From: Tanytarsus gracilentus
Taxonomy: Eukaryota > Arthropoda > Insecta > Diptera > Chironomidae
Assembly (NCBI GenBank): GCA_038502055.1
Contig: JAXRKN010000039.1
Span: 4,030,001 to 4,094,000, forward strand
Reading direction: 5' to 3'
Length of the DNA: 64,000 nucleotides
Position 1 is the stretch's first letter. Every line of letters begins with the position of its first letter. The notes below the pieces were generated by a model. The model ran no database searches. It was not told where the DNA came from and saw only the letters and a list, made by a program, of their open reading frames with translations. The position numbers and the translations under genes are program-made. Of the stretch, positions 38,901 to 51,963 are shown one piece after another.

Positions 38901-41900
38901 TTGCGTCGCATTTTAAAAAAGCGTCAACTCATGACATCCATGTAAGGACATTAGATTTAATTAAATGATGATGATTAAATATATTTGTCGAGCTGAAAAA
39001 GAAAACATTTTAAAAAAAAATAAAAATCACGTTACAGAAATTAAAAAACACGTCTTTAAAATTGACATTCAATTTAATTGAAAAAATATTAAATCTGAAA
39101 GGAAAGAATGATGCGTGTATTTATGATGATGCATCTTTTTATGCCATCATCACACCCCAAATGCTTTTAAGAGACTCTTCAACATCTCTCACTTTCATGT
39201 GAAAGAATCATGCATGCTGTTGCCATTTTATGAATGAATGGCGATGACTTGCTTTACATATAACTTGAATTAGTTTTCCTTTCCATCTAACCGCACGTAT
39301 CTAACGGTTTGCCTTTAACTGTCACGTCCTGACACCTATTTTTCTTTCAAACAGTATTAAACCCTCTTCTTTGCCTCATCTCTGTGTGTTATTGGCATAA
39401 GCAATAAAGTTGGAGAGACGACTCATGTCAGCCATGTGGAGCATGAACTGTAGACGAAGGTCTCACTTCTTTCAAGGAGGAAGTACTTTTGTGAAGTGAT
39501 GGCTAACAGAAAGTCATCTGTAAAATAAAATTTTAAAGAAATTATCACTCTAGTGGACACACTCAAAATTACCACTTCCAATGAAAGGACAAAAAAATTT
39601 AATTTTTATGATAAGGAAATTTTTGAAGACCTAAATATTAATTTCATAAATTTTTCAATATTTTCCTCAAATAAGCAACAAATTATGTTGCAAAAAGACT
39701 TCACGAGAGAATTTAGGAGATGTCAAAATTTGTCAAGGATCTTAAAGCTTTGGTAAGAAAACAACTTGACATGAGAGCTTTTGACTTCAAGAATAAATTT
39801 ATTTTGCGAATTTATTAAAGAGGAATTTTATTAAGTAAATATTTCGGCACTAACGCATACAAAAAATTTATGCTTGAAATAATTTTTTGATTGAGTGCAC
39901 TTCTATGGCAATCGATTTATTTCAGAATCGAAATGTATTTGCTTTTTATCAAATTTCCCATTTCAACAAAATTGAATTTTTCAGCAAAATCAAATCTTTG
40001 GAAATCTGCATTATCCTGGAAAAAGAAAACAAACATCAACGCAATCACATGAATTCTTTTTTTTGTAATATTCTTCCATCTTTTTTTATTTACAGACAAA
40101 GAAATGAATTTTTCATGTTCTTGTCAATTTCGAGAGACAATTTTCGCTCTCGATTTCGAGATTTATATTTACATGACATTTCAACATGCACATAACTCAC
40201 ATAAAATATGAAGAGAGAGAACTCTTGCACCAACCGTCAATCCGTTTTCTTTTATAGGGAGGTTTTTTTGATAAAAATAATTTACATTTTGATAAATGAC
40301 ATTGTTCTATCTACATGATGACGATGATAGCATGATTTTGCAATATTAAAGATTCTGCTGCTGTTGCTCATGATGATGAACAGGTAGGTAATAGCAGAAT
40401 GTTACTCGAGAAACGATTTCCGTGTGGAATTTTTTTTATATTTATTATAAAAAAATTAAATTTAAATTTTCGTTTCATAATTTAACGATATTTTATGAAA
40501 GTTGTTTCAATCTTTTTCTGATTTTCATTATGAGAGAATTTTAAACTCTTTCTAACGATTCTGTCCTTGGCCATGTTACTGATTTATTACGGATCGTCAA
40601 GATTTATTTATTAACCAACATTAAAAATAAATTGCATCAATTAAAAATATTTCACTTTCAACTTTGCATATTTTAAAATCCAGAATAATTGTCGACAATA
40701 ATTAAAACCTTGATTGAAAACTTTTCAAAACTAATTCAATTTTAGGATTTTAATGGAAATTTTATAAAACTTTAAGCTGCAAGCAAATTTTTCTCCTAAC
40801 TCAAACAACTAACGTTCGTGCAAATTTTCATTAAAAATACTCGTTTTTCTGTATTTTATCACAGCTTTTAATCTCTGACTATACCAAAACAAAAAATATT
40901 TCAGGGGATGAAAAATTTGCAGCTCTTATTTTAAAACTTTTTACTTAACGATCCGAATTCATCTCTCACTCACTCTCGTTCATTTCAATCGCTTTTATGT
41001 GAGTTTACATATGAGGAGCAACACAACAGCAGTAAAAAGAAATTTTTATTTTCGGGAGATTTTTCAATTCAGAATTTACTCAAGAGTAAAAAACATTTGC
41101 TCAATTTCAGCAATTTCTCTTCGTCGTCAGCGAACATCTTTCTTTTATGTATTTGCTCCCTTTTTTGCCTTGTATTTAGAGATTCATGATGAAGCAAAAG
41201 CACAAAACGGCATTCATGTGAGCATGTGAATGGAGCGTTGAAGACAAAACTTTTCCTTTGTAATTCCCTTTTTAATCAAGAAGTGATGAGTTTACGAGCA
41301 AATTTAATTTGAATAATTTACTGGATTATTTGAAAGCACATGGTGGGTTTAAAGTTTTCAGGAAAATTCTCAATTTATAGTTAAAATTTTGAAAGTAAAA
41401 TCCGTTAAATTAAAAAAATTCCGCTTGATTTCTTTTGTGAATTTTTTGCAGTTTTTCTCACAACCAACATGAGAATGAAAAGTAAAAGCTGAATAAGGAA
41501 AAGGTTTTACTCTCAAATTCTTTTCAAAATCGTAAGTGCATTTATCAAAGAGTGAAATTCTTACAGAAAAAAAGAGTTTTAATGGCCCTTATTTGTTTGA
41601 ATCTTGAAAAGGTTTTGAGGCAATCATGTAAGTGTGCAAATAAATCCAAACTTGTTCAATAGTGATCAATGAAGATTAAATTGAAAGAGAAGAAAACCCT
41701 CAGGATTACAAAGTTTTTAGTTTCAAAGTGCTGCAAAAATGCATTTTCATGTTGATCTCTGAGTGTTTGGTATTTTTTTCACACAAACAACTTTTAGTTG
41801 AGTTTTGTTGAACAACCCGCATGTGTGCTCAGCAAAATTACCAAGAAAAATGTCGGATATATGAAAAGAAAGAAATATTTCATTCCACAATCATGGCATA

Positions 41901-42875
41901 AACTGTGAAAAAGTCATTTAAGTCTACCTCGAACTCTGCTGCTAAATGAGCACATGAGGGTTGAAAATGAAACAATTTTACGTCATTTAACTTTCAGTGA
42001 CATTTTCCAACTTTTTAAAGTCATTCTTTCAGATTGCATGTAGAATTATTTTCATGCAACAAAAAAAGAAAAATTAAAGATTTTTTTTTTAAATTTTAGG
42101 AATTTTAAAAAATAGAAAATTTTGAAAACTCATCAAAATATTTTGAATTAAATTTTTCACTTCGAAAGGTCGTCAATCCTTAACTTCTCATCGAAACCTT
42201 TTCATTCTCTTTAAATCCATTCATTCAACGGCATTCATTGCAAGTGCAATTAATTTCAACATACAAAAAAATTCATTCCTCACAATTCTACTTTTTTCTC
42301 GCCTTTCAACGTTTTTTGCTCCATCATGCTTCCTTTTTGCAATTCATGCTTGTTATAATTAAAAAATCTGTCAGTGATTAAATGTTGTTAAAAGTGTATA
42401 TAGTTTTGGAGTTTCTCTCTCATTTTTCGGTATGCTACACAACAGTACTGCATTTTTTATTGTTCGAAACTTTTGTTTAACCTTAAAAATATTCAGCTTG
42501 AGTGCTGCATTTATTGTTATGGATTTTTGGGAGGGTTTAAAGTTGATGAGAGAGCTGTTGAGCAAAAAAACTGCATGATTGATAAAAAATTAAAAACTTT
42601 CTCTGCCAACGTTCGTGATCAAGTAACTCATTTTTTAAAGAAAATATTTAAAAAAATCATTTTATGAACAAAAGTTTTATCTCGTTTAACTTTTCATGCT
42701 TTCAATAATAAATTTCATTAGAAAATTTTCTCTTCATCGCGCACAAAAGTTTTTTTTGGCATTATACCCGGGTAAGATCATTTAATTTCACATGGAAAAG
42801 TTTCTCTTTTTCGGAATTGGAGCGGAATCGATGCATCCTGCAGTCTCAAATGTACGTTCACAAACCTTACGACAA
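32998..42875. other. Non-coding intergenic stretch, about 10 kb
   Basis: AT-rich intergenic DNA between the GNAT and Dpr genes. It should contain the GNAT promoter at its left end and the Dpr 3' UTR at its right end, but I recognise no specific elements; no close AATAAA follows the Dpr stop codon. Open frames of up to about 100 codons, for example 39887-40195, look like chance. Confidence 0.5.
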
Positions 42876-45800
42876 TCATCTGATAAAGAGGAACGAATTA
42901 AAAATGCTCGTCGCTATCAGACATGTGAAAAGGGCGTTTGTCGTCGATGACTTTAAAGCTAATAGTGCTTGAAAAGGTAACGTCATTCGATACTCGTAAG
43001 CACTCGATGTTAGTAGGGCATGCCATCGTGTGTGAGTGAAGAGACTGCTTGCACTATTGTTTCCATGCTTCATGGCCGCTTGATGCTCACCTCCACTTAT
43101 CACGTGCACGAGTATGCTTGAAGCATCTAAATGGAAAGAAGAGAAAATGAGAAATGTCCATCCATGTCCTTGTCAAATTAAATCTTAATCGAGTGAGAAA
43201 AAGTTGTGGAAGGGAAATCTGAATTTTAAATTTTTTTGTAACCTAAATTTCTCATCTTCAATTTTAATTTTTTAAATTTTTCCACAAAATTTATCTCATT
43301 TCACATTACATACCTGAGTTACTAGGCGCACAGGTGTAGTTACCTATAAGAGAAAACAGCAATAAAAATTATCAAGAAGAAAATCTTTTTTCATCTTAGT
43401 AATTACCTGTGTCAAGTGGAGTCGCTCGAGAGATAATTAATTTGCTCGTTTTCGTACTTCTATCAGTCTGCACATTAATGCCGCCACGCTGTGAATAGTT
43501 TACAACACGACCGCCCTTATACCAGTAGATGAACGACGGGGGACTCGAGATTTGTGAGGCGACACATGTGAGATTTATGTCACTGCCACTTTTTACAAAT
43601 AGCTCATGATTTCCAAGTATCTTTGCTTTTGACACTGTAAACGTGAAAATGGGGAAAAATTTTTAATCATAGGAATTTAATTTCGAAAAAACGAGAAGAG
43701 GCAGATTTGCTGCTGTTTGCCTTTCAACTCGTAAATTGCTCGAATCTTCTCGCTATGCGATGTTGATTATTTACTCAGCAGTTGTGTAAATGGTAGAAAA
43801 TTAAAGGCGTGTGACAGTGTAACATGTCGAGTGAGTTTGATTAAAACGCGAATGAAAGAATTCAAAGAAAATTATTTGAAGAAATTTATAAAATTTCATA
43901 TTTTTAAAATGTTTATGTAAATTTTTACAGCATCATCGTATCCGGTTACACTGTCCAAACTCTCCAATTTTAAATATTCCTTTCATTCGCTATTTTTGTG
44001 TAAATATTTACCGAAAGATTTCTAAAAATATTTGATGCGGAGAAAAGTATCCAAATTGAGTTTCGGCAACTTTTAATTTGATACTTTTTGTCAACAAATT
44101 TTTCATCAATATCGCATCGTATTTAAAAATTCATGGCTCGTATTAAATTGAGAGAAAAAGGTCAAGATCCTTCGACTCACCTACGACATTGAGACGGTAC
44201 GCTTGACTTATTTTGGGCTCGGTCGACACTTGACACTCATACACGCCACTATCACGAGGCTGTGCTGATGAAATTCTCATTGACCACTCATCGGATCCTT
44301 CAGTGTGAAGTGCTTGATAGCGTTGATCGTTTGTATACGTCAATATACCGATTGTCATGATGTGCAGATCCCGTTTTCGTATCCAACTCACCTAAATTAT
44401 TGATATTAAATTTAATGACGATTAAATAAATTGAAAATTTCAAGAAATTTCTTCTAGATTCTTAAATTTCTTAGCAATTAAATTCTACATTTCATCTAAA
44501 ATCTGCAGAACAATTAAAAATATTACATTTCACAGTTAATTGAATCGTTGAGGAAGGAAAAGTTTTCTTTACTTGTTTGGGAAATTTTTATGCTGCTTTA
44601 AATTAATGCACAACCATCATATTCTCATCGAATGTCTTTTATTGGCCATCTGGAAAGTGGATAAGAAAAAAGTTTTGTCGTTCACTTACAGCTCTATCGC
44701 TTAGATTCCGCACACGACAATGGAGTGTTGCTGTTTGTCCTATTGTTACTGTCAGATCTCGTCTCGTACTATTTTCAAAGTATGGCTGCGAGTAATTTTC
44801 ATCCCAATACGAAATGGGCGCATCAGCACTATTCGATCCGATGCTCACTGTAAAGAGTGGATAATAAAACAAATTTATTCAATTATACAACTCTCAAGTG
44901 GGTTTGAGTTAAGTGTGCTGTAGGATGGAAAAAGCTTTAAGTTTGTTCAGAAATTTTATTTTTATTGTAAAAAGTTGGATTTTTTCTATTTCAATTTTAA
45001 ATGTGTGATTTATTTATAAGAAAGACTTTCATGAAAATCTCAAATGTTCTCATCCCTATGCACCCATTACTAAACCTCATTCATTCTCTTCTGCTTTATG
45101 TCTCCGGTAAAAGAAAAAGTTTTTCCTCTCTTTTGTCAAAGTTAAATTAATTTAACTCATTTATTTATAGTCCAGGATAAAAAAGTTTTTGCACAATGGA
45201 TCTTAAATGTTCGTGAAGCCGCACAAAAAAGTGAGGAAAAGCAAGAGACAGTTTAAAAGCTTTTTGTGGTTTTGCTGTTTGCCACTCGTTCAACTATTGC
45301 AATTTTTCTTTTTATTATTTCTGTGTTTTTTCGTGCATTAACTATTTTTTCGAGTCAATAGAGGTAATTTTTTTTGAATTAATTAATTGAGATGTAAAGG
45401 TAAAAAAATTTAGTGGTCATTGAATTAAACAAGTGAGTTCCCATTAAATAGTGTTGGTATATTAAAAATATTGGTTTATTTGCAAAACTCTCAAAATTAC
45501 AATTTGTTGACTTTTACAAAAAAAAATCAATTTTATGGCTCTCGAATATTTTTCCTAAAAAACTTGTTAATTAAAAAAAGTTTTTTGAATTCATAAAACC
45601 TTTTTCAATATCTACATGAAAATATAATCATTGAGATTGCATAAAAGTAAAAAGTTTCAAGGGCTTTTGACATCTCTTCATATTTTTCTATTAATTATTT
45701 TTACATTTTTCTATGAAAATAGTCACTTTATTCAGGGAAAAATAATTCCATTTTAATTGAGGGCATCATTATCGCGATGAGAGGTGGATGATGAGGAATT

Positions 45801-48800
45801 TAATGACGTTTGCTGAAAATGTTTTACGAGCTAACTTTCGCTCTCGATTCTCTAATTTAAAAAGGATTTTTTACCTGAGCTCATCATTAAACAATTTTTA
45901 ATGGAAATGACGATTTTATGTTTAAATTTTTGTTGAATTTCAAGATTTTAAGAGCAAAAGATCTCATCTCTATTACCATTTTTAAAACGACTGTATTCCG
46001 TAATGCTATCTCGTCAATAAACAAAAGCAAGGATTTTTATGGAAATTGTCTTTAAATTACGCTCTTTCGATTTATCTCGCAAGGTTTTCTCATTAATTGC
46101 ATCAAATTTTGACCTTTTCTAAAACACAAAGACTTGAAAATAATTATTTCTTTTTGTCATTTTTGATGGCATCAGACAAGATTTATAAAAATTTCAAGTC
46201 GAATTTTCTTGCAGCTGCTAGCTGTAATGAAAATTTTCATATTCAAGGATGAAGAAAAAAATAAAAGGTTCAGCGAAACTTTCCATGTTTGATGTATTTT
46301 GACCCGGTGATCGACGACTCGAGTGAAATTAAACGAACATAACAATTTCAAAGGGCGAGAAAGCCAAAATTGATTGCTTTTTGGTGTTTTCGCCTTTTTC
46401 GAAAATATTCATGCTTTGACCTCAAGATGAGTAAAATTAATGAGAAAAACCTCTCACGCTGAAATGATGTATTGCATTGTTATGAGAAAAATATATTTTT
46501 CTGCTAAAGAAGATTCATGCGTAGAATTAATTTTAGACGGTGTCAATTTTCCAAAAAAAAATATTTTAATATTCAAGAATTTTTTATTGCAAACTTTTGC
46601 TAGATTTTTAAAAAAAATTAATAATTTTTGCCCATCCCTTTAAATCATGGCGTGCACGCTTGTTATGAAAAATGATCGATGAGATAAAATGTTTAGTCAG
46701 CTTTTACTGGCATGTATGTAAATATCAGTCAGTGGTTTTTCCTTAAGGGTAAACGAGAATCACCAATTTTTTCAGGTACTCTGCATGTTTAAAAACAACA
46801 AAAAGAATTTATTTTTCAACAATATCACATTTCAATCTGCGGGTTTCAATTAAAAGCTTGTTAACATGTGAAAATAATTTTCGACAAAATTTAATTTTTC
46901 TAGAAAATATAAGAGCTTTAAAAATTTAAATCTGGTTGATGAATTATCGTCTTATACTCAGCATAGTCTTAAATCGACCGGAGGCTAACTCAAACTTTAA
47001 TAAATTAATTAAGAAAATTAAGGGAGCGGCAAATGTTTTGCAGTACATAAAAGCAGATAAGCTTAGAGATAAATTCCCTTGGTTTAATTTATATCCCATT
47101 GCTCTTTAATTTAATTTTGTCTTTAATTCGCATAAGAGTGTCTTAATAAAATTATTAAATTAGTGAGAGAGATTAAATTTTCTTAGCAAAGTTGATTTTT
47201 TTAAAATGACAATAAAATTGTTAGACAACTTTCATGAGCTCATTGTGATGAGAGAATAATTTTTAACTAAATTTTTAAAGTCCACAAAAATTCAACGAAA
47301 TGCAGCAGCAGAAAAATACACGATAAATAATTTTTCAATGAAAAATTCTCAATTGCATTCAGTGCTACGATGAAAAAACCTTTGAATAATGAAATTATGA
47401 GCAAGCACGAGGAAAATGTTTTCAATTTGATACAATTAAATCTTCTCGTCTGAAGCTCTATTGATATTGGAAAAATATTTTTTTACTCCTTATCGATATT
47501 TTGATTTCATGAGACATAAAATTTTCTATTTTTAAGCAAATTCATAAGCTCAAAAAAATTAAGAAAAGTGTCATGGTTACATTTTATGATTGAAATTTTT
47601 TTTATTTAAATAACAAAATTTAAATTGTAAGAAAAAAGAGACTTAAGAACCCGCAAAAGTTTTTAACTTCGCAATTTATTTTTCTGCCACTTTTTTATCC
47701 TCAAAAACATCCTTAAGTTCCAAAAAGTAAAAAAAATCAGCACACATACACGACTTGCATACGAATCGTGTGAAAATGAAGCCTAACAACAGAACAACAT
47801 TCAAGCTTATGTTTAATTAAGGGATTATTCATAAAATATCACGAGCAGAGAGTGTGGCGAATACACAAAATATTTTCTATTGAGGCTTAATCGATCTTTG
47901 AATGATTTTCAAGCCACACAAAATTTTTGGCACATGTGTGAAGAACAAAAAATTTCAGTCATTCGAGAAAGGGATCTAATTTTATGCGAGAGAGCTATTG
48001 ACGTTGATGTTCCACAAAATACGTCATGAGTAACCTTCACATATTCAAAAATGAAATCTGTTATTCTTGGAACGAATTGATTCTCTAAATTTATGTCGGT
48101 CGAATTGAGGAAAAATTACGTGCGAGAAGTACGCGAGACTTTTTTTTAGATCGGTCTGAAATTTGGATATTTTATCGGCCTTTTTACGGCCATTTACGGC
48201 CTGTTTTTAGTTTTTTTCGGCCCCTCTTAGTTTTTGAGTTATGGACTTTTTAAAATTTTCAAAAAAGTCTCGCGTACTTCACGAGAACTATGCGAGACTT
48301 TTTTTCAAAAAATACTTTTTTGAAAAACTTTTTATGTTTTTGTTTAGCATTTAATTCGGCTATTTGCGGCCTAAAAAAATTATTACGATCAAGTGCTTTG
48401 TTTAAAAATTAAATAAGATTGAATTATCAATTTTTCAGTGTTTTTGGCGTCATTTTCAGAATTTAACTATCTGAAAATTAAAAAATTTATCGAAAAAATT
48501 AGAAAAAACTTATAAAATTTGTAAGTAAGTTATAAATTGATTTAAATTAAATAAAATGTTTAATTAAATTTTATTTATTTAGTAGTAAGTAACTAAAACT
48601 AATACTTTTTTAAAAGTTTTTTCGATAAATTTTTTAATTTTCAGGTAGTTAAATTCTGAAAATGACGCCAAAAACACTGAAAAATTGATAATTCAATCTC
48701 ATTTAATTTTTAAACAAAGCACTTGATCGTAATAATTTTTTTAGGCCGCAAATAGCCGAATTAAATGCCAACAGAAAAAGCTAAAAGTTTTTTTTTAGAG

Positions 48801-51800
48801 TTAAATTTTCGAAAATCTCTCGCGTACTTCTCAAAAAATTATGAAATTTTTTTTTCACCCATATAAATTTCAAATTACCAAAACTTTTGAACTTTTTGAA
48901 AAATTTCAAAAACTGTTTAGAGGCCGCAAATGGCCGAAATAAATGCTAAATGAAAACATTAAAAGTTTTGTGTAACAGTAATTTTCAAAAAAATCTCTCG
49001 CGTACTTCTCATAAAAAATTAATTTTTTCACTCAGAAATTTTCAAACGACTATAATTTTTGAAATTTTTGACTAATTTCAAAACTGTTTAGAGGCCGCAA
49101 ATGGCCGAAATAAATGCTAAACAAAAACATAAAAAGTTTTTCAAAAAAGTATTTTTTGAAAAAAGTCTCGCATAGTTCTCGTGAAGTACGCGAGACTTTT
49201 TTGAAAATTTTAAAAAGTCCATAACTCAAAAACTAAGAGGGGCCGAAAAAAACTAAAAACAGGCCGTAAATGGCCGTAAAAAGGCCGATAAAATATCCAA
49301 ATTTCAGACCGATCTAAAAAAAAGTCTCGCGTACTTCTCGCACATGAAAAATTTATTGTTTCTTTTAAAAGAGTTTGATGAAAATTTATTTCCTCAAATC
49401 AATTGAAATTTTCACCAACAAAGTTTTGAAATTGATTTTGTTTTTTTATCAAATTTGGAACGTTTCAAATTCCTGCAAACTTTCTTTTTAGTAAATTTCA
49501 TTGGAACTTTTTGCCATTAAAATCATTTAAACCTCAAAGGGTGCAAATTACTTTCCAAAAACATAGATATTATCTCATAGATTTCTTTACATCAATTCTG
49601 ATGTAATCTTTCCTTAAATCGTTTCCTTTGAAAATATTCTTAAATCATCATTTGACGCAAATATGATTGGAAATTTTCATCAACTTGAAGCTTAAATTTT
49701 TGTTAAATTTTTCATGCCTTTCAAATGCAATAAATTTACCACGCAATATTTTATAACAGATTAATAATGTTGTGACTTAAAATATTTCCATGGATGGATT
49801 TTGCAAACTACGTTTCAAAATGAGAGAGTTTCTAATGAAGTCAATCAAATATTTTCTCTGATGTCAAAATACCCTCATTACTATAAATTTCTCTCAGGCT
49901 TTTCAAATTTCTCGTCAACAAAATTTCTATCGCAATCCTTTTTCGATGAAAACCATCAACTATAAAGAGAGGAAAACTTTTACCAAAGATCTTGCCTTGA
50001 GAAATAGGATCAAAAATATTTTCTCAAGTGTCATTAGGAGGTTGTGCTGAGGAGAATGTGATGATAATAAAATGGATATTATGATAAACTTTTAGATTAA
50101 GGATTTTCATGTGCACGCATAAGGAAGAAGGTGATTTTAAGTGAAAGGGATATTTTTAAAATTTAACCGTTAAAAAATAAATTTCAATATTTTCTTTAAT
50201 TTAATAACTTCAGGATTTGACGCTAGTGCAAGTGCTTTATAATTCCCCCACCAGCTCTAATATTTATGTATGCATATTCCATAAGTTTATGTTTCGAGAA
50301 ACTTAATTCCTTATGCGAGTGATGTTTGACTTATAAATTGGCACTTAAAACGACATCGTCGACGTCTTTGTCATATAAATTTATCCACGCGACGAGAGAA
50401 TGAGGCAAGGCAAGCTCGTCATAAAGTAATGGTACATTAGAGAGGCATTTTATGTTAATCTTCTATGTCGTGAGGCGGAACTTTTCTTTCTTGGATTTTT
50501 ACGCCATTAGCATTCTTGTTACGCATTTCTATGAAAGCATTAAAGCATGGAAATATGTGCATATAATGATAAATTTGTATCCAATCATGGGTTGGAAAAA
50601 TAAAATTATTTAAATGTTTCGAACTTTTTTAAAATAATCCTTCGATCATTTTTCAACCCTTGGCAGTTGATAATGCCCTCAATAATGTTAAGCTACGGTA
50701 AAGCGTCGCGTGAAAAATTCCACCACGTGTCTATTCATGTCAGGTCGTTCAATCACTTCCCTCGACATCATTTTTGCTATGAAGCGTGAGAGAATACACA
50801 CAATAGGGACATGATGAAATAATCCCTAGTCCGACCCGACGCTGATGATCAGCAAGAGGACCACAAAAGTGAGATTATGCACTGCGGCTATTTTAAAATC
50901 CCAATGAAAAGGCGATTTCAATATTAAATTGCTGCATTGTACCATCAACGCCGCATGACATCGTATAAGTGGCACTAAAGTTTTTATGCGGATGTCACTT
51001 TAGTACTCATAAAAGTACTTAAAATCCGCTTTATAGTTGGTAATCTTCAACTCTTTATTCTTGCAACAATATTCGACTCTCTAATAAATCCCAACATGAA
51101 AATGTGCAGCAAATTTTCATGCATGTAAATTTTCTCGTACAATGTTATAGCGGAAGATTACACGATGCTTAAAAATTTTTTAAAATATTATTTATGATCG
51201 ATATAGCGATTTATTAGTTGAATAAAATATTTTGTTGTCTATCAGTTTTGAACAATTTCATTCAAAGGTCTGGAAACTTAAAGTTCATCATACTTAAATT
51301 TTCTAATTATAGATATTTTTGAGAATGAAAATTTTAATGTCAACATCAATTAAATCATGACAACCTACATTGATAGCCAGCTCAAACAAAAGCCATTAGC
51401 TAAAATCAATTTTTGTTTTAAAAAACTCGGTTCAGAATAAATTTTTAAAAGCATTGAACTTTAAATGTCGAAAAACAAATTAATAAAACCGACATAAAAT
51501 TGGTTGCCAGATACAAAAATCTTAAATTCAATGGAATTAAATTGATGATAATAACTAAGAAATTTCATTCAAGTAATAAAAGTTAATTGCTTTTCTGAAT
51601 ATTTTACATCTTTTGTCCTTCATCTCTTAATTAAAAAGTCATTTATTAATCTTTCGTCATTCGACAGTACTAATTTAAACTTTTTTCCCGACCATTTAAA
51701 GTCTCGGTGCACGGACTAAAGCGAGTGGCAAAATGAACATTTGTAATTTGAGTTCTAATTACATTTTACTGCATTGCACTGCGAGTGAATGGCTCGTTTG

Positions 51801-51963
51801 GAATATTTATTATAACCAGTGGAAAAGTGAGAGAATTCAACTACAGCACACGACACGTTTGCCGCGTACAAATTTTATGGACATACAGTCTGTAAAACTT
51901 ACCGCTTAGGAGTAGGAAGAGAAAACAAAAATCCAATTTCAAAGAGTCGAGTAAAAAGTTCAT
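42876..51963 (-). CDS. Dpr-family two-immunoglobulin cell-surface protein
   Basis: Six minus-strand exons: 51963-51903, 44847-44690, 44391-44181, 43634-43407, 43343-43314 and 43126-42876. All junctions are GT-AG and the phases agree, giving 312 residues plus stop. Order of parts: signal peptide (1 to about 20), a short linker, Ig domain 1 with C64, W76 and C126 (SWIRKRDLHIMTIGILTYT, then DSGVYECQVSTEPKISQ), Ig domain 2 with C167, W181 and C224 (GSDINLTC, YWYKGGRVVNYSQRGGINV, LDTGNYTC), the family tail motif GGEHQAAMKHGN, and a hydrophobic C-terminus ending FLFIR without a cytoplasmic tail, suggesting a GPI anchor. N-glycosylation sequons are at N46, N68, N164 and N189. In flies Dpr proteins sit on neurons and bind DIP partners to specify synaptic connections. 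The sequence is closest to the Dpr1-5-like group from memory, but the member cannot be fixed here. Confidence 0.93.
43314..43343 (-). CDS. 30-nt micro-exon of the Dpr gene
   Basis: TAG acceptor, 30 coding bases, then G|GTATGT donor. It supplies residues 220-230 (core NYTCAPSNS), including C224, the F-strand cysteine of Ig domain 2, so the fold requires it. The introns on either side are 63 and 187 bp. Gene predictors often miss an exon this short. Confidence 0.85.
48119..49346. mobile_element. Foldback element B, related to element A
   Basis: Inverted-repeat element in intron 1 of the Dpr gene. The ends read GTGCGAGAAGTACGCGAGAC and its complement, and the outer arms (about 48120-48345 and 49110-49343) match closely. 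Inside is a second long palindrome: about 48348-48502 faces about 48615-48771 across an AT-rich centre. The right side also carries two tandem copies of a roughly 178-bp unit beginning at 48814 and 48992. The element repeats GAGAAGTACGCGAGA-type and GGCCGNAAATGGCCG-type motifs many times. The flanks show AAAAATT(A/T) on both sides, a possible but imperfect 8-bp duplication. There is no coding capacity. Confidence 0.85.
48814..49158 (+). repeat. Two tandem copies of a 178-bp unit within element B
   Basis: Each copy runs from AATCTCTCGCGTACTTCTC through AACTGTTTAGAGGCCGCAAA and on past ATAAATGCTAAA. The left half of the element has only one equivalent, so the right arm expanded by internal duplication. 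Confidence 0.8.
51903..51963 (-). CDS. Signal-peptide exon of the Dpr gene
   Basis: The ATG at 51963 opens 20 codons plus one base and ends in AGCG|GTAAGT. The hydrophobic core FCFLFLLLS is a good secretion signal. The exon ends in phase 1, which is what the Ig exon beginning TG|AGC at 44847 requires; the join gives LLLSVSIGS. Right strand, right phase, a strong donor and the needed function make it the likely first coding exon, though an upstream 5' UTR exon cannot be seen. Confidence 0.8.

Larger units (their letters stand above)
44848..51902 (-). other. Dpr intron 1, about 7 kb
   Basis: A long first intron between the signal-peptide exon and the first Ig exon is typical of neuronal Ig-superfamily genes. 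It is AT-rich and contains foldback element B at about 48119-49346. I see no other gene inside it. The GTAAGT donor at its 5' end and the CTCTTTACAG acceptor at its 3' end are both strong. Confidence 0.75.
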
